Assembly (NCBI GenBank): GCA_046347015.1
Contig: JAXMHA010000012.1
Location: 19,325-83,324 of the forward strand
Length of the DNA: 64,000 bases
Direction of reading: 5' to 3'
From: Dokdonella_A sp046347015
Lineage (GTDB): Bacteria; Pseudomonadota; Gammaproteobacteria; Xanthomonadales; Rhodanobacteraceae
Below the pieces are notes generated by a model that had not been told where the DNA came from, did not search any database, and saw nothing but the letters and a program-made list of their open reading frames with translations. The position numbers and the translations under genes are program-made. Positions within the stretch are counted from its first letter, which is position 1, and the number at the start of each line of letters is the position of its first letter. Positions 17,264 to 25,946 of this stretch are shown here, one piece after another.

Positions 17264-18883
17264 ATGGCCGCAGTCAATCCCGCAATCGACCTCCACGCCG
17301 CGCACGACAAGCCCCACGGCTTCCTGCACCGCTGGTTGTTCACGACCAACCACAAGGACATCGGCACGCTGTACCTGGTGTTCTCGCTGCTGATGTTCTT
17401 CGTCGGCGGCACGTTCGCGATGTTGATCCGCGCCGAACTGTTCGAGCCGGGCCTGCAGCTCGTCCAGCCGGAGACGTTCAACGAGCTGACGACGATGCAC
17501 GGCCTGATCATGATCTTCGGCGCGATCATGCCGTCGTTCGTCGGCCTCGCGAACTGGATGGTGCCGATGATGATCGGCGCGCCGGACATGGCCCTGCCGC
17601 GCCTCAACAACTGGTCGTTCTGGATCTTGCCGTTCGCGTTCGTGCTGCTGCTGTCGGAAATCTTCATGCCCGGCGGCGGCCCGCAGGGTGGCTGGACGAT
17701 GTATCCGCCGCTCGCCCTCGAGGGCGGCATGCAGGTGGCCTTCATGGTGTTCGCGGTGCACCTGATGGGCATCAGCTCGATCATGGGCGCGATCAACATC
17801 ATCGCGACGATCCTCAACATGCGCGCGCCCGGCGTCGACCTCCTGAAGATGCCGGTGTTCGTGTGGAGCTGGCTGATCACCGCGTTCCTGCTGATCGCGG
17901 CGATGCCGGCCCTGGCCGGCGCGGTGACGATGCTGCTGACCGACAAATACTTCGGCACCAGCTTCTTCCACGCGGCCGGTGGCGGCGACCCGGTGATGTA
18001 CCAGCACATCTTCTGGTTCTTCGGGCACCCCGAGGTCTACATCATGATCCTGCCGGGATTCGGGATCATCAGCGAGATCGTCCCGACCTTCTCGCGCAAG
18101 CCGCTGTTCGGCTACACCGCGATGGTGTACGCGCTGGCCTGCATCGCGTTCCTGTCGTTCACGGTGTGGGCGCACCACATGTTCACCGTCGGCATGCCGC
18201 TCGGCGGCGAGCTGTTCTTCATGTACTCGACGATGCTGATCGCGGTACCGACCGGCGTGAAGGTCTTCAACTGGGTCACCACGATGTGGCGCGGGTCGTT
18301 GTCGTTCGAGACGCCGATGCTGTTCGCGATCGCGTTCATCGTGCTGTTCACGATCGGCGGCTTCTCCGGCGTGATGCTGGCGATGGTGCCGGTCGACTTC
18401 CAGTACCAGGACACCTACTTCGTCGTCGCCCATTTCCATTACGTGCTGGTCACCGGCGCGGCGTTCTCGATCATGGGCGCGGTGTACTACTGGCTGCCGA
18501 AATGGTCGGGTCACATGTACAGCAGCTTCTGGAGCAAGGTCCATTTCTGGTCGAGCGTGATTTCGGTCAACGTGCTGTTCTTCCCGCAGCACTTCCTCGG
18601 ATTGGCCGGCATGCCGCGCCGCATCCCGGACTACAACGTCGCGTTCGCCGACTTCAACATGATCAGCTCGATCGGCGGCTTCTGGTTCGGGCTGACGCAG
18701 TGGGTGTTCCTCGGCGTCATCATCCATTGCGTGTTCTTCTCCAAGGTCAAGGCGGCCGACCGGCCGTGGGAAGGCGCGCGCGGACTCGAGTGGGAAGTGC
18801 CGTCGCCGGCGCCCTACCACACGTTCGCGACGCCACCGCTGATCCGTCCGGGCATGCTGGCCCACGGCGACGTCGCCCATTGA
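17264..18883 (+). CDS. coxA: Cytochrome c oxidase subunit I
   Basis: 539 aa with twelve membrane helices. The start (FLHRWLFTTNHKDIGTLYL), the heme a ligand region TTMHGLIMIFG, the CuB/Tyr motif FWFFGHPEVYIMILP and the heme a3/a ligands in AHFHYVLVTG are all present. The H-x3-Y crosslink residues and the K and D channel features mark an A-type heme-copper oxidase. ATG 17264 lies 32 bp after coxB. Confidence 0.97.
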   Translation: MAAVNPAIDLHAAHDKPHGFLHRWLFTTNHKDIGTLYLVFSLLMFFVGGTFAMLIRAELFEPGLQLVQPETFNELTTMHGLIMIFGAIMPSFVGLANWMVPMMIGAPDMALPRLNNWSFWILPFAFVLLLSEIFMPGGGPQGGWTMYPPLALEGGMQVAFMVFAVHLMGISSIMGAINIIATILNMRAPGVDLLKMPVFVWSWLITAFLLIAAMPALAGAVTMLLTDKYFGTSFFHAAGGGDPVMYQHIFWFFGHPEVYIMILPGFGIISEIVPTFSRKPLFGYTAMVYALACIAFLSFTVWAHHMFTVGMPLGGELFFMYSTMLIAVPTGVKVFNWVTTMWRGSLSFETPMLFAIAFIVLFTIGGFSGVMLAMVPVDFQYQDTYFVVAHFHYVLVTGAAFSIMGAVYYWLPKWSGHMYSSFWSKVHFWSSVISVNVLFFPQHFLGLAGMPRRIPDYNVAFADFNMISSIGGFWFGLTQWVFLGVIIHCVFFSKVKAADRPWEGARGLEWEVPSPAPYHTFATPPLIRPGMLAHGDVAH

Positions 18884-18917
18884 GCCGGATCCGGACCGAT
18901 GGCGCGCGGGGCGCAAC

Positions 18918-19049
18918 ATGACTCGGAGCGGGGATGGGCAGGATCCGCTGGCCGCGCGCAAGGCGGCGGCGCGCCGCACCGCGATCATCCTCGGCGTGAT
19001 CGCGTTCGCGATCTTCGTGCTGTCGATCCTCGAAAGGGTTTTGCATTGA
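18918..19049 (+). CDS. Small single-span membrane peptide of the cox cluster (cytochrome oxidase small assembly protein type)
   Basis: A 43-aa ORF between coxA and coxC. It has a charged N-terminus (RKAAARRT) and one membrane helix (AIILGVIAFAIFVLSIL), ending ERVLH. Short peptides with this architecture at this place in oxidase operons are annotated as cytochrome oxidase small assembly proteins in beta- and gammaproteobacteria. The call rests on position, size and topology, since the sequence is too short for firm recognition. Confidence 0.65.
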   Translation: MTRSGDGQDPLAARKAAARRTAIILGVIAFAIFVLSILERVLH

Positions 19050-19131
19050 ATCGCGTCATGCCGGTTTTGCGCCGCGCCGCGGGATTCCCGGCCGCGGCAG
19101 GCGTCCACACGTTCGACGAGGTCCGCTGACC

Positions 19132-20001
19132 ATGGTCCAGTCCCAGGGCACGTATTACCTGCCGCACGGCAGTCATTGGCCGATCATCGGTTCGTTCGGC
19201 CTGCTCGGAACCGTCGGCGGGGCGGCGTTCTGGATGGACGGCAATCCGTCGATCGGCAAGCCGATCATGGCCGCCGGCCTGCTGCTGCTCGCCATCATGC
19301 TGTTCGGCTGGTTCGGCACGGTGATCCGCGAGTCGGTCTCGGGCCACTACAACAAGCAGGTCGATACCTCGTTCCGCCTCGGCATGATCTGGTTCATCTT
19401 CTCCGAGGTGATGTTCTTCGGCGCGTTCTTCGGCGCGCTCTTCTACGCGCGGGTGCTGTCGGTGCCGTGGCTCGGGGGCGCCGGCACCGGCGCGCTGACC
19501 AACTACTTCCTGTGGCCGGGTTATGCGGCGGCGTGGCCGACCAACGGCCCGGGCGCCATCGGCGGGCCTTTCTCGATCATGCCGCCGTGGGGCATCCCGC
19601 TGATCAACACGATCGTGCTGCTGAGTTCCGGCGTGACGGTCACGCTCGCGCACCATGCGCTGCGCCGCGGTGCACGCAAGCCGCTGCTGTTCTGGCTGGC
19701 GTTGACGGTGATCCTCGGCGCGACCTTCCTCGCGCTGCAGACGCACGAGTACATCGAGGCCTACACGAAGCTCGGCCTGACCCTGCACAGCGGCATCTAC
19801 GGCTCGACGTTCTTCATGCTGACCGGCTTCCACGGCCTGCACGTGACGCTCGGCGCGATCATGCTGGCGATCATCTGGTTGCGGTGCGCACGTGGCCACT
19901 TCGACCGCGAACACCATTTCGCGTTCGAGGGGGTGTCGTGGTACTGGCACTTCGTCGATGTCGTCTGGCTCGGCTTGTTCCTGTTCGTCTACGTGCTGTA
20001 G
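19132..20001 (+). CDS. coxC: Cytochrome c oxidase subunit III
   Basis: 289 aa, seven-helix subunit III. Recognisable parts are YYLPHGSHWPIIGSFG, the Glu-containing FSEVMFFGAFFGALFYAR, and the C-terminal FHGLHVTLGAIML and WYWHFVDVVWLGLFLFVYVL. It stabilises proton uptake and turnover of subunit I. No ctaG/cox11-type copper chaperone lies between coxA and coxC, unlike the usual order. Confidence 0.96.
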   Translation: MVQSQGTYYLPHGSHWPIIGSFGLLGTVGGAAFWMDGNPSIGKPIMAAGLLLLAIMLFGWFGTVIRESVSGHYNKQVDTSFRLGMIWFIFSEVMFFGAFFGALFYARVLSVPWLGGAGTGALTNYFLWPGYAAAWPTNGPGAIGGPFSIMPPWGIPLINTIVLLSSGVTVTLAHHALRRGARKPLLFWLALTVILGATFLALQTHEYIEAYTKLGLTLHSGIYGSTFFMLTGFHGLHVTLGAIMLAIIWLRCARGHFDREHHFAFEGVSWYWHFVDVVWLGLFLFVYVL

Positions 20002-20043
20002 GCAACCTCCGAATCGCCTGCTGCGCGCGCCGGCGGCGCTCGC

Positions 20044-20093
20044 AATCCGCATGTGCGCCCAAGTACACTGCGGTTGCTGCGCTCCGGCGTCGC
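20044..20093 (-). repeat. Dispersed ~50-bp intergenic repeat, copy 1
   Basis: This copy lies on the minus strand, just downstream of coxC. It matches 47 of 50 positions of the plus-strand copy at 27950-27999. The shared core contains CCGGAGCGCAGCAACCGCAG and TTGGGCG. Both copies sit in gaps after gene 3' ends. Confidence 0.75.
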
Positions 20094-20153
20094 GCGCGAC
20101 GGCTGGGCAGGGGTTCCGTTGCGCGCGTCCCGAACGCGGACGGCACCTTGGCG

Positions 20154-20369
20154 TCATCCGCCGGGCGCGACCCCGTGCGGGTGGATGAGGCCGGTCAGGA
20201 TCGCGATGACGACCAGCACGATCAGGGCGATCGAAATGCCGATGCGCCACGTGAGCGAGCGCACCATGCGGTCCGTCTGCCCCTTGTCCGACATCATGAA
20301 ATACAGGCCGGCGCCAAGGTTGTAGATGATCGCCGCGAATACGATCAGGATCACCACTTTGGCCAGCAT
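20154..20369 (-). CDS. DUF2909-type twin transmembrane protein
   Basis: 71 aa with two membrane helices (VVILIVFAAIIYNLGAGLYF and IGISIALIVLVVIAILTGLI) separated by a short cytoplasmic loop, KGQTDRMVRSLTWR. Proteins of this shape are regular companions of cytochrome oxidase clusters in gammaproteobacteria, but their role is unknown. It is transcribed against the cox genes. ATG 20369 is preceded by GGAG. Confidence 0.8.
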   Translation of the reverse strand: MLAKVVILIVFAAIIYNLGAGLYFMMSDKGQTDRMVRSLTWRIGISIALIVLVVIAILTGLIHPHGVAPGG

Positions 20370-20470
20370 CGAGCAGTCACTCCGCGCCGGCGCGCCGGCG
20401 GAGGGCCCGAGTATACGCGGAGCCGCCGCGCCGCATCGCGCGTATCCGAACGCCGTGGCCTGAATTTCCG

Positions 20471-21202
20471 ATGGTGAAACGGTACTGGATTCGGCCACGC
20501 CCGCGGGCACTGGCGCTGGTGGTGTTCGGCGTCGCGGTGTTCTCGGTGCTGTGCGTGTGGCAGGTCGATCGCGGGCACGAGAAGGAGCGTCTGTTCGCGG
20601 CATTCGCCGGCGCGGCAAGACAGGCGCCGCAGACCCTCGATGCCGCCCGCGGTGAAACCGCCCGCCCGGTCTATCCCCGCGTCCACGTGCGCGGCCGTTA
20701 CGATTCCCGCTATGGCTACGTGCTCGACGACCGCCAGCACGCCGGGCAACTCGGCCGGATGCTGTTCGCGGTGTTCATGCCGGATGCCGGCGGGCCGGCG
20801 CTGCTCGTCAACCGCGGGTTCCTCGCCGATCGCGAGGGTGGTGCCGCACCGGCGGTGCCCGCGCTGCCCGCAGGCGAAACGACGCTCGATGCGCTGTACG
20901 CGCCGCCGCCCGGCGTCGGCTTCCGCATGGGCGGCAATGCGCTGGCGCGCCAATCGCAGTGGCCGAAATCGACGATCTACCTCGACCTCGGCGAAGTCTC
21001 CGCCGACATCGGCGCCCGGGTCGATCCACGGATCCTGTTGTTGCTGCCGGAGCCGGGCACACCATTCGTCCGCGACTGGACGCCGCAGGTGTTTCCGCCG
21101 GCCCGGCACTACGGTTATGCGCTGACCTGGTTTGCGTTCGCGGTCGTCGCGGTCGCGATCTTCATCGGCATGCACTGGCGCGCGGAGCCCGCATCGACAT
21201 GA
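20471..21202 (+). CDS. SURF1-family cytochrome oxidase biogenesis protein
   Basis: 243 aa. It has the usual hairpin topology: one helix at each end (LALVVFGVAVFSVLCVWQV and YALTWFAFAVVAVAIFIGM) flanking a periplasmic domain with VHVRGRYD, LVNRGFL and the C-terminal HYGYALTWF signature. SURF1 assists heme a insertion into subunit I. The stop overlaps the next gene start (ATGA). Confidence 0.93.
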   Translation: MVKRYWIRPRPRALALVVFGVAVFSVLCVWQVDRGHEKERLFAAFAGAARQAPQTLDAARGETARPVYPRVHVRGRYDSRYGYVLDDRQHAGQLGRMLFAVFMPDAGGPALLVNRGFLADREGGAAPAVPALPAGETTLDALYAPPPGVGFRMGGNALARQSQWPKSTIYLDLGEVSADIGARVDPRILLLLPEPGTPFVRDWTPQVFPPARHYGYALTWFAFAVVAVAIFIGMHWRAEPAST

Positions 21203-21747
21203 CGCCCCGAACCCGCAACACCGTTGCCCTTGTGCTGATCCTCGTGCTGTTCGCGGCGCCGCTCGTGGCCGCGCTGGTCCTGCACGCGGTCGGCTGGGAA
21301 CCGCCGCCATCGAAGAACTCCGGAACGCTGGTCGAGCCGCCCGAGGATCTGACCCACGCGCGTTTCGTGCTGGCGAACGGCACGCCGCTCGCGTGGAAGG
21401 ACGCGCAGTGGTCATGGACCCTGTTCGCGGTGCCGGGGCCGGATTGCGCGCAGCATTGCCTCGATCGGCTGGATGAATTGCGCCGCGCGCGGTTGACGCT
21501 GAACCGCAACGCGTACCGGCTGCGCGTCGTCGTCCTCGACGCGGCATTGCCGGCCGATGCGCTCGCGCGCCTTGCGCCGCTGGAACGGGGCACCGACCCC
21601 GATGGCGTGTTCGCGGCGTTGCGGCCGGCTGCCCGTGACGACGTCGCGGCCGCGGTCGTCGATCCGCACGGCTTCCTCGTGCTGCGCTACCCGGCGGGGT
21701 ACGACGGACGCGGGCTCAGCAAGGACCTGCAACGGTTGATGAAATGA
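21199..21747 (+). CDS. Membrane-anchored thioredoxin-fold protein with CxxxC motif, oxidase-cluster linked
   Basis: 182 aa with one N-terminal helix (VALVLILVLFAAPLVAALVL) and a periplasmic domain. That domain has a single Cys-Ala-Gln-His-Cys near residue 80 (PGPDCAQHCLDRLDEL) and a late histidine (VDPHGFLVLRYP). The spacing matches the copper-binding CxxxC of Sco proteins, though overall similarity to Sco is weak. Similar hypothetical genes sit between SURF1 and ctaA in pseudomonads. A role in CuA or redox maturation is inferred. It is coupled to SURF1 by a 4-bp overlap. Confidence 0.75.
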   Translation: MTPRTRNTVALVLILVLFAAPLVAALVLHAVGWEPPPSKNSGTLVEPPEDLTHARFVLANGTPLAWKDAQWSWTLFAVPGPDCAQHCLDRLDELRRARLTLNRNAYRLRVVVLDAALPADALARLAPLERGTDPDGVFAALRPAARDDVAAAVVDPHGFLVLRYPAGYDGRGLSKDLQRLMK

Positions 21748-21808
21748 CGGTGCGGATCCTTCCATCCTTGCACCCGCGGCGGGGCGCCGGCCGCCATCGG
21801 AGTCGCCC

Positions 21809-22957
21809 GTGAACGCGCGCGTGGCGCTCACGCTGGCGACGATCGGCGCGATCCTTGCGTTCGCGGTGGTGGTGTTCGGCGCCTTCGTGCGCTTGTCGAA
21901 TGCCGGCCTGTCGTGCCCGGACTGGCCGACGTGCTATGGCGAGGTCACGTGGCCGCACCACGCGGGTGAAGTCGCCCGCGCCGACGAGGCATTTCCGGAG
22001 CGCCCATTCGAGTCGCACAAGGCGTGGCGCGAACAGGTGCACCGGATGCTGGCCGGCACGCTCGGCACGCTGGTGCTGGCGCTGGCGATCACCGCGGCGT
22101 GGCGCCGGCGTGCTGCGGTCGCCGCGATCGTCGTGGCCGCCATCGCGGCCGCGCTCGGCATCGCCGCGTACATGTCGGGCTGGTTCGCCACCGCGGCCGG
22201 GCTGTCCGCACTTGCGATCGCCATCCCGCTCGTGGTCGCCGCGCGCATCGGCGAAGGGCCCGTGCCGCGCACGGCGATCGTCGTGCTGTCGGTGATCGTG
22301 TTCCAGGCCATGCTCGGCATGTGGACGGTCACCTGGCTCCTGAAGCCGATCGTCGTGATGGGACACCTCCTCGGCGGTTTGACGACGTTCGCGTTGCTGG
22401 CGTTCGTCGCGCTGCGGCTCGGCCACTGGGCCGCGCCGCTCGCAGGCTTGCGGACCGTGCGGCCGTGGCTGCTGGCCGCGCTCGCCGTGCTGGCCATCCA
22501 GATCGCACTCGGCGGCTGGACCAGCGCGAACTATGCCGCGCTGATCTGCGGCTTCGACTTCCCTTCCTGCCTCGGGCACTGGTGGCCGCCGGTCGATTTC
22601 CACCAGGCCTTCATCCTGTGGCGCGGCATCGGCGTCGACTACGAAGGCGGCGTCCTCGACGGTCCGGCGCGCGCCGCGATCCAGGAGACGCACCGGATCG
22701 GCGCCCTCGTTACGTTCCTCGTCGTTGCTGCGGCGGCCATCCGGAGCTGGCGCGCCGGTGCGCGCGCGGGCGCAGCGGCACTTGCGGTGCTTCTGGTCGC
22801 GCAGGTGTCGCTCGGCATCGGCAACGTGAAACTGGGACTGCCGCTTCCGGTCGCGACGGCGCACAATGGCGTCGCGGCATTGTTGCTGGCTGCCCTCGTG
22901 TACCTGCTCGTGCGAAGCCGGGCGGTATGCCGGCCATTTCCTGATTCAATCCCCTGA
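21809..22957 (+). CDS. ctaA: Heme A synthase (COX15/CtaA)
   Basis: 382 aa, eight membrane helices. It oxidises the C8 methyl of heme O to make heme A. It shows GAFVRLSNAGLSCPDWPTCYG near the start and the paired heme-ligand histidines in REQVHRMLAG, MGHLLGG, QETHRIGA and ATAHNGVAA. The GTG start at 21809 follows CGGAG at 21798. Confidence 0.95.
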   Translation: MNARVALTLATIGAILAFAVVVFGAFVRLSNAGLSCPDWPTCYGEVTWPHHAGEVARADEAFPERPFESHKAWREQVHRMLAGTLGTLVLALAITAAWRRRAAVAAIVVAAIAAALGIAAYMSGWFATAAGLSALAIAIPLVVAARIGEGPVPRTAIVVLSVIVFQAMLGMWTVTWLLKPIVVMGHLLGGLTTFALLAFVALRLGHWAAPLAGLRTVRPWLLAALAVLAIQIALGGWTSANYAALICGFDFPSCLGHWWPPVDFHQAFILWRGIGVDYEGGVLDGPARAAIQETHRIGALVTFLVVAAAAIRSWRAGARAGAAALAVLLVAQVSLGIGNVKLGLPLPVATAHNGVAALLLAALVYLLVRSRAVCRPFPDSIP

Positions 22958-22968
22958 GGCCCATCGCC

Positions 22969-23883
22969 ATGCGTTCCCTGGCTGCCGAGTACTTCGAACT
23001 GACCAAGCCACGGGTCGTCGTGCTGATCGTGTTCACCGCGGTCATCGGCATGTTCCTCGCGGTGCCCGGCATGGTGCCGTGGCGCGCGCTGCTGGCGGGG
23101 ACCGCCGGGATCTGGCTCGCCGCCGCGTCGGCCGCGGCGCTGAACCACCTGATCGACCAGCGCATCGACCGCGTGATGGCACGCACCTCGCACCGGCCGC
23201 TGCCGACCGGATCGCTGACGCCGCGTCAGGTGCTGGTGTTCGCCGTCGCGCTCGGCGTCGCGTCGATGGTGGTGCTGGTCGTGTTCGTCAACGTGCTGAC
23301 GGCAGTGCTGACGTTCGCGTCGCTGATCGGCTACGCAATCGTCTACACGGCGTACCTGAAGCATGCGACGCCGCAGAACATCGTCATCGGCGGCGCGGCC
23401 GGCGCGGCGCCGCCGGTACTCGGCTGGGCGGCGGCCACCGGCCACGTGCACCCGTATGCGCTGCTGCTGTTCCTGATCATCTTCGTGTGGACGCCGCCGC
23501 ACTTCTGGGCGCTGGCGATCTTCCGCCGCGACGACTACGCGCGGGCGCACGTGCCGATGCTGCCGGTCGTGTACGGCGTCGCGTACACGCGCTGGCACGT
23601 GCTGTTCTACACGATCCTGCTGGTGCTGGTGACGCTGCTGCCGTGGATGACCGGGATGAGCGGCGTGTTCTACCTCGGCGGCGCGCTCGTGCTCGGCGCG
23701 GGCTTCCTCTACCATGCGGTGCGCCTGTTGAACCCGCCGGACGAACGGTATGCGATGCGCGTGTTCGGCTATTCGGTCATGTACCTGATGTTGCTGTTCG
23801 CGTTCCTGCTGGTCGACCACTACCTGTTCTTGCCGGAGCAGGCCGCGCAGGCGCTGCACTGGCATCGCCTGTCCGGACTCTGA
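22969..23883 (+). CDS. ctaB: Protoheme IX farnesyltransferase (heme O synthase)
   Basis: 304 aa, UbiA-family polytopic enzyme that attaches a farnesyl group to heme B. The Asp-rich motif appears as NHLIDQRIDRVMARTSHRPL, and YTAYLKHATPQNIVIGGAAGA plus WTPPHFWALAIFRRDDYARA are typical. It lies 11 bp after ctaA, so heme O and heme A synthesis are co-transcribed with the oxidase. Confidence 0.96.
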   Translation: MRSLAAEYFELTKPRVVVLIVFTAVIGMFLAVPGMVPWRALLAGTAGIWLAAASAAALNHLIDQRIDRVMARTSHRPLPTGSLTPRQVLVFAVALGVASMVVLVVFVNVLTAVLTFASLIGYAIVYTAYLKHATPQNIVIGGAAGAAPPVLGWAAATGHVHPYALLLFLIIFVWTPPHFWALAIFRRDDYARAHVPMLPVVYGVAYTRWHVLFYTILLVLVTLLPWMTGMSGVFYLGGALVLGAGFLYHAVRLLNPPDERYAMRVFGYSVMYLMLLFAFLLVDHYLFLPEQAAQALHWHRLSGL

Positions 23884-23888
23884 CCGCC

Positions 23889-24737
23889 ATGCCAAGCTGG
23901 TTGACGTGGTGGATCCCGTGGGAGCCGTCGCCGACGCTGGTCGTCGTGATGGCGGCGACGGCGATCCTGTACCTGCGCGGCTGCCGTGCCAGGCGGACGT
24001 CGTGGCCACGCCAGGTGCTGTTCTGGTCCGGGTTCGGGATCCTCTACTTCGTGCTGCACACGCGGCTCGACTACTACTCCGAGCACGCCTTCTTCGTGCA
24101 CCGCCTGCAACACCTGGTCCTGCATCACATGGGGCCGTTCCTGATCGCGCTGAGCCACCCGGGCGCGGCGTTGCGGGCCGGCTTCCCGCTGGCGTGGCGC
24201 ACGCGCTTCGTGCGGCCGGTGCTGGCGAGCGCGCCGATGCGCGCGTTCCTCGACTTCATCCTGAACCCGGTGGTCGCGTCGGTCGTGTTCGTCGGGCTGA
24301 TCTACTTCTGGTTGTGGCCGGCAGTGCATTTCTACGCGATGATCGACGCACGCCTGTACCGCGTCATGAACTGGAGCATGGCGGTCGACGGCCTGTTCTT
24401 CTGGTGGCTGATCCTCGATCCGCGCGCGAAGCCGCCGGCGCGCCTGTCGGCCGGGTTGCGCGTGCTGCTGTCACTGGCGGTGATGATTCCGCAGATCGTG
24501 CTCGGCGCGTACATCACGTTCACGCACCACGACCTGTATCCGATCTACGTGCTGTGCGGGCACGCGTTCACCGGCATGAGCGCGGCCTCCGACCAGGTGC
24601 TGGGCGGGCTGATCCTGTGGATTCCCACGTCGATGATGAGCGTGCTGGCTGCGCTGATCGCGTTCCACAACTGGTTGCGGCTCGACACCCGCGCGCATGC
24701 ACGCTTCCCGTTGGCGCCCGGCGAACGCGCGCCCTGA
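23889..24737 (+). CDS. ctaG: caa3-type CtaG cytochrome c oxidase assembly protein
   Basis: 282 aa, six or seven membrane helices. It belongs to the caa3_CtaG family first described in Bacillus, unrelated to Cox11. Motifs include SEHAFFVHRLQHLVLHHMGPFLI, VHFYAMIDARLYRVMNWSM and FVHRLQHL-type histidines that may bind copper. It probably replaces Cox11, which is missing from the cox genes here, in CuB maturation. ATG 23889 is 5 bp after ctaB. Confidence 0.88.
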   Translation: MPSWLTWWIPWEPSPTLVVVMAATAILYLRGCRARRTSWPRQVLFWSGFGILYFVLHTRLDYYSEHAFFVHRLQHLVLHHMGPFLIALSHPGAALRAGFPLAWRTRFVRPVLASAPMRAFLDFILNPVVASVVFVGLIYFWLWPAVHFYAMIDARLYRVMNWSMAVDGLFFWWLILDPRAKPPARLSAGLRVLLSLAVMIPQIVLGAYITFTHHDLYPIYVLCGHAFTGMSAASDQVLGGLILWIPTSMMSVLAALIAFHNWLRLDTRAHARFPLAPGERAP

Positions 24738-24743
24738 ACCGGG

Positions 24744-25193
24744 TCAGCGGGGACCCTCGGCGTTCGCCGGCCGTACCGGCACGAGGGCGGTGGACGTGGT
24801 CCCGTCGGCGAATTCGAAGCGCAGCGTGACGGTTGCGCCGGGCGCGATCGGGTGGCGCGGCGATTCGAGCATCAGGTGGTAGCCACCCGGCGCGAGGGCG
24901 AAGCTTTTCCCGGGCGCGATGGCGACGGCCTCCACCATCTCCATCTGCCCGGAGTTGGGCAGCGACCGATGCAGCATGACGCTCGCGTAGTCGGGGCTGT
25001 CGGCACCGGTCAAGCGCACGTCGCGGTCGCTGCGGTTGGTCAATGTCGCGTAACCCGCCGCCGGCAATGCACCCGGCAGCCACCGGACCCATGCGTCCGT
25101 CACCGTCACGGCCCCGGGGCTCAGCGCCGTCGCGACCCCGGTGAATGCGGGCAACGTCGCCAACGCCAGCACGAGCACTGTCCGGCACCGCAT
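24744..25193 (-). CDS. PCu(A)C-family periplasmic copper chaperone
   Basis: 149 aa with a signal peptide ending GVATA. The copper-binding pattern H-x10-M-x21-H-x-M is visible as MLHRSLPNSGQMEM and, later, GGYHLM. PCu(A)C carries Cu(I) to the CuA site of oxidases together with Sco. Its ATG overlaps the sco stop by one base (TGATG), so the two copper proteins are coupled. It converges on ctaG with a 6-bp gap. Confidence 0.92.
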   Translation of the reverse strand: MRCRTVLVLALATLPAFTGVATALSPGAVTVTDAWVRWLPGALPAAGYATLTNRSDRDVRLTGADSPDYASVMLHRSLPNSGQMEMVEAVAIAPGKSFALAPGGYHLMLESPRHPIAPGATVTLRFEFADGTTSTALVPVRPANAEGPR

Positions 25194-25792
25194 CAGGAAT
25201 GCTCCGCGAGCAGCCGTTTCACGTCGTGCGTGATCTGGTCGACCGTGTTGATCGGCGTGCCGAGCAACCGCGCCCGTCCGTCACGGTCGAACACGTAGAT
25301 CGCCGAGCTGTGGCTGACCTCGTACTTGTCGTTGGCGTCGCCGGGGTCGCGCGAGAACGCGGCGCGATAGCGTTTCGCCAGCGCTTCGACCTGCTGCGGC
25401 GTGCCGGTGAGTCCGGTCACGTGCGAGTCGAATGCGGTGACGTACTCGTGCAGCACGTCGGGCGTGTCGCGCGCGGGATCGACCGACACGAACAGCACGT
25501 GCACGCCGTCGGCTTCCGCGCCGAGGCGCTGCAGCATCACGTGCAGGTGGGTCAGCGTCAGCGGGCAGACGTCGGGGCAGTGCGTGTAGCCGAAGTACAG
25601 GATGTTGACCTTGCCGGCATAGTCGCTGGCCGTGACCGGATTGCCGATGTCGGAAGTCAGCTTGAACGCGAGGTTCGGCAGGTGCCCGCTCACGTCGTCG
25701 AGCTGCCAGGGCTCGGGCGTGCGCGCGCAGGCGGCGAGGACGGCCAGCAAGGCCGCCGCGGCGACGGCCCGGAACAGGGATCTGGGGCTCAC
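25193..25792 (-). CDS. Sco1/SenC-family copper chaperone lipoprotein
   Basis: About 199 aa. It has a lipoprotein signal (LLAVLAAC), the copper motif YTHCPDVCPLTL (CxxxC) and the third ligand in VSHSSAIYVF, with FVSVDPARDTPDVL between. Sco proteins deliver copper to, or reduce, the CuA centre of subunit II. The frame is open to 25957, but that would overlap the divergent peroxidase. GTG 25792 gives a compact lipoprotein signal, though no good ribosome site is visible, so the start is uncertain. Confidence 0.9.
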   Translation of the reverse strand: MSPRSLFRAVAAAALLAVLAACARTPEPWQLDDVSGHLPNLAFKLTSDIGNPVTASDYAGKVNILYFGYTHCPDVCPLTLTHLHVMLQRLGAEADGVHVLFVSVDPARDTPDVLHEYVTAFDSHVTGLTGTPQQVEALAKRYRAAFSRDPGDANDKYEVSHSSAIYVFDRDGRARLLGTPINTVDQITHDVKRLLAEHS

Positions 25793-25946
25793 GGAAGGAG
25801 ATGCGGTGCAGGGTGGTTCGATGATGCCGGCATTGTCGGCGCTCGGCACGCGAACCGCAACCGCGCACCGTGCCGGTGGCGCCCGGCCCGGCCGCCCGCG
25901 AAGCCGTCGCGCTAGACTGCCGGCCTCACCCGCGGAGGACGGCGCC

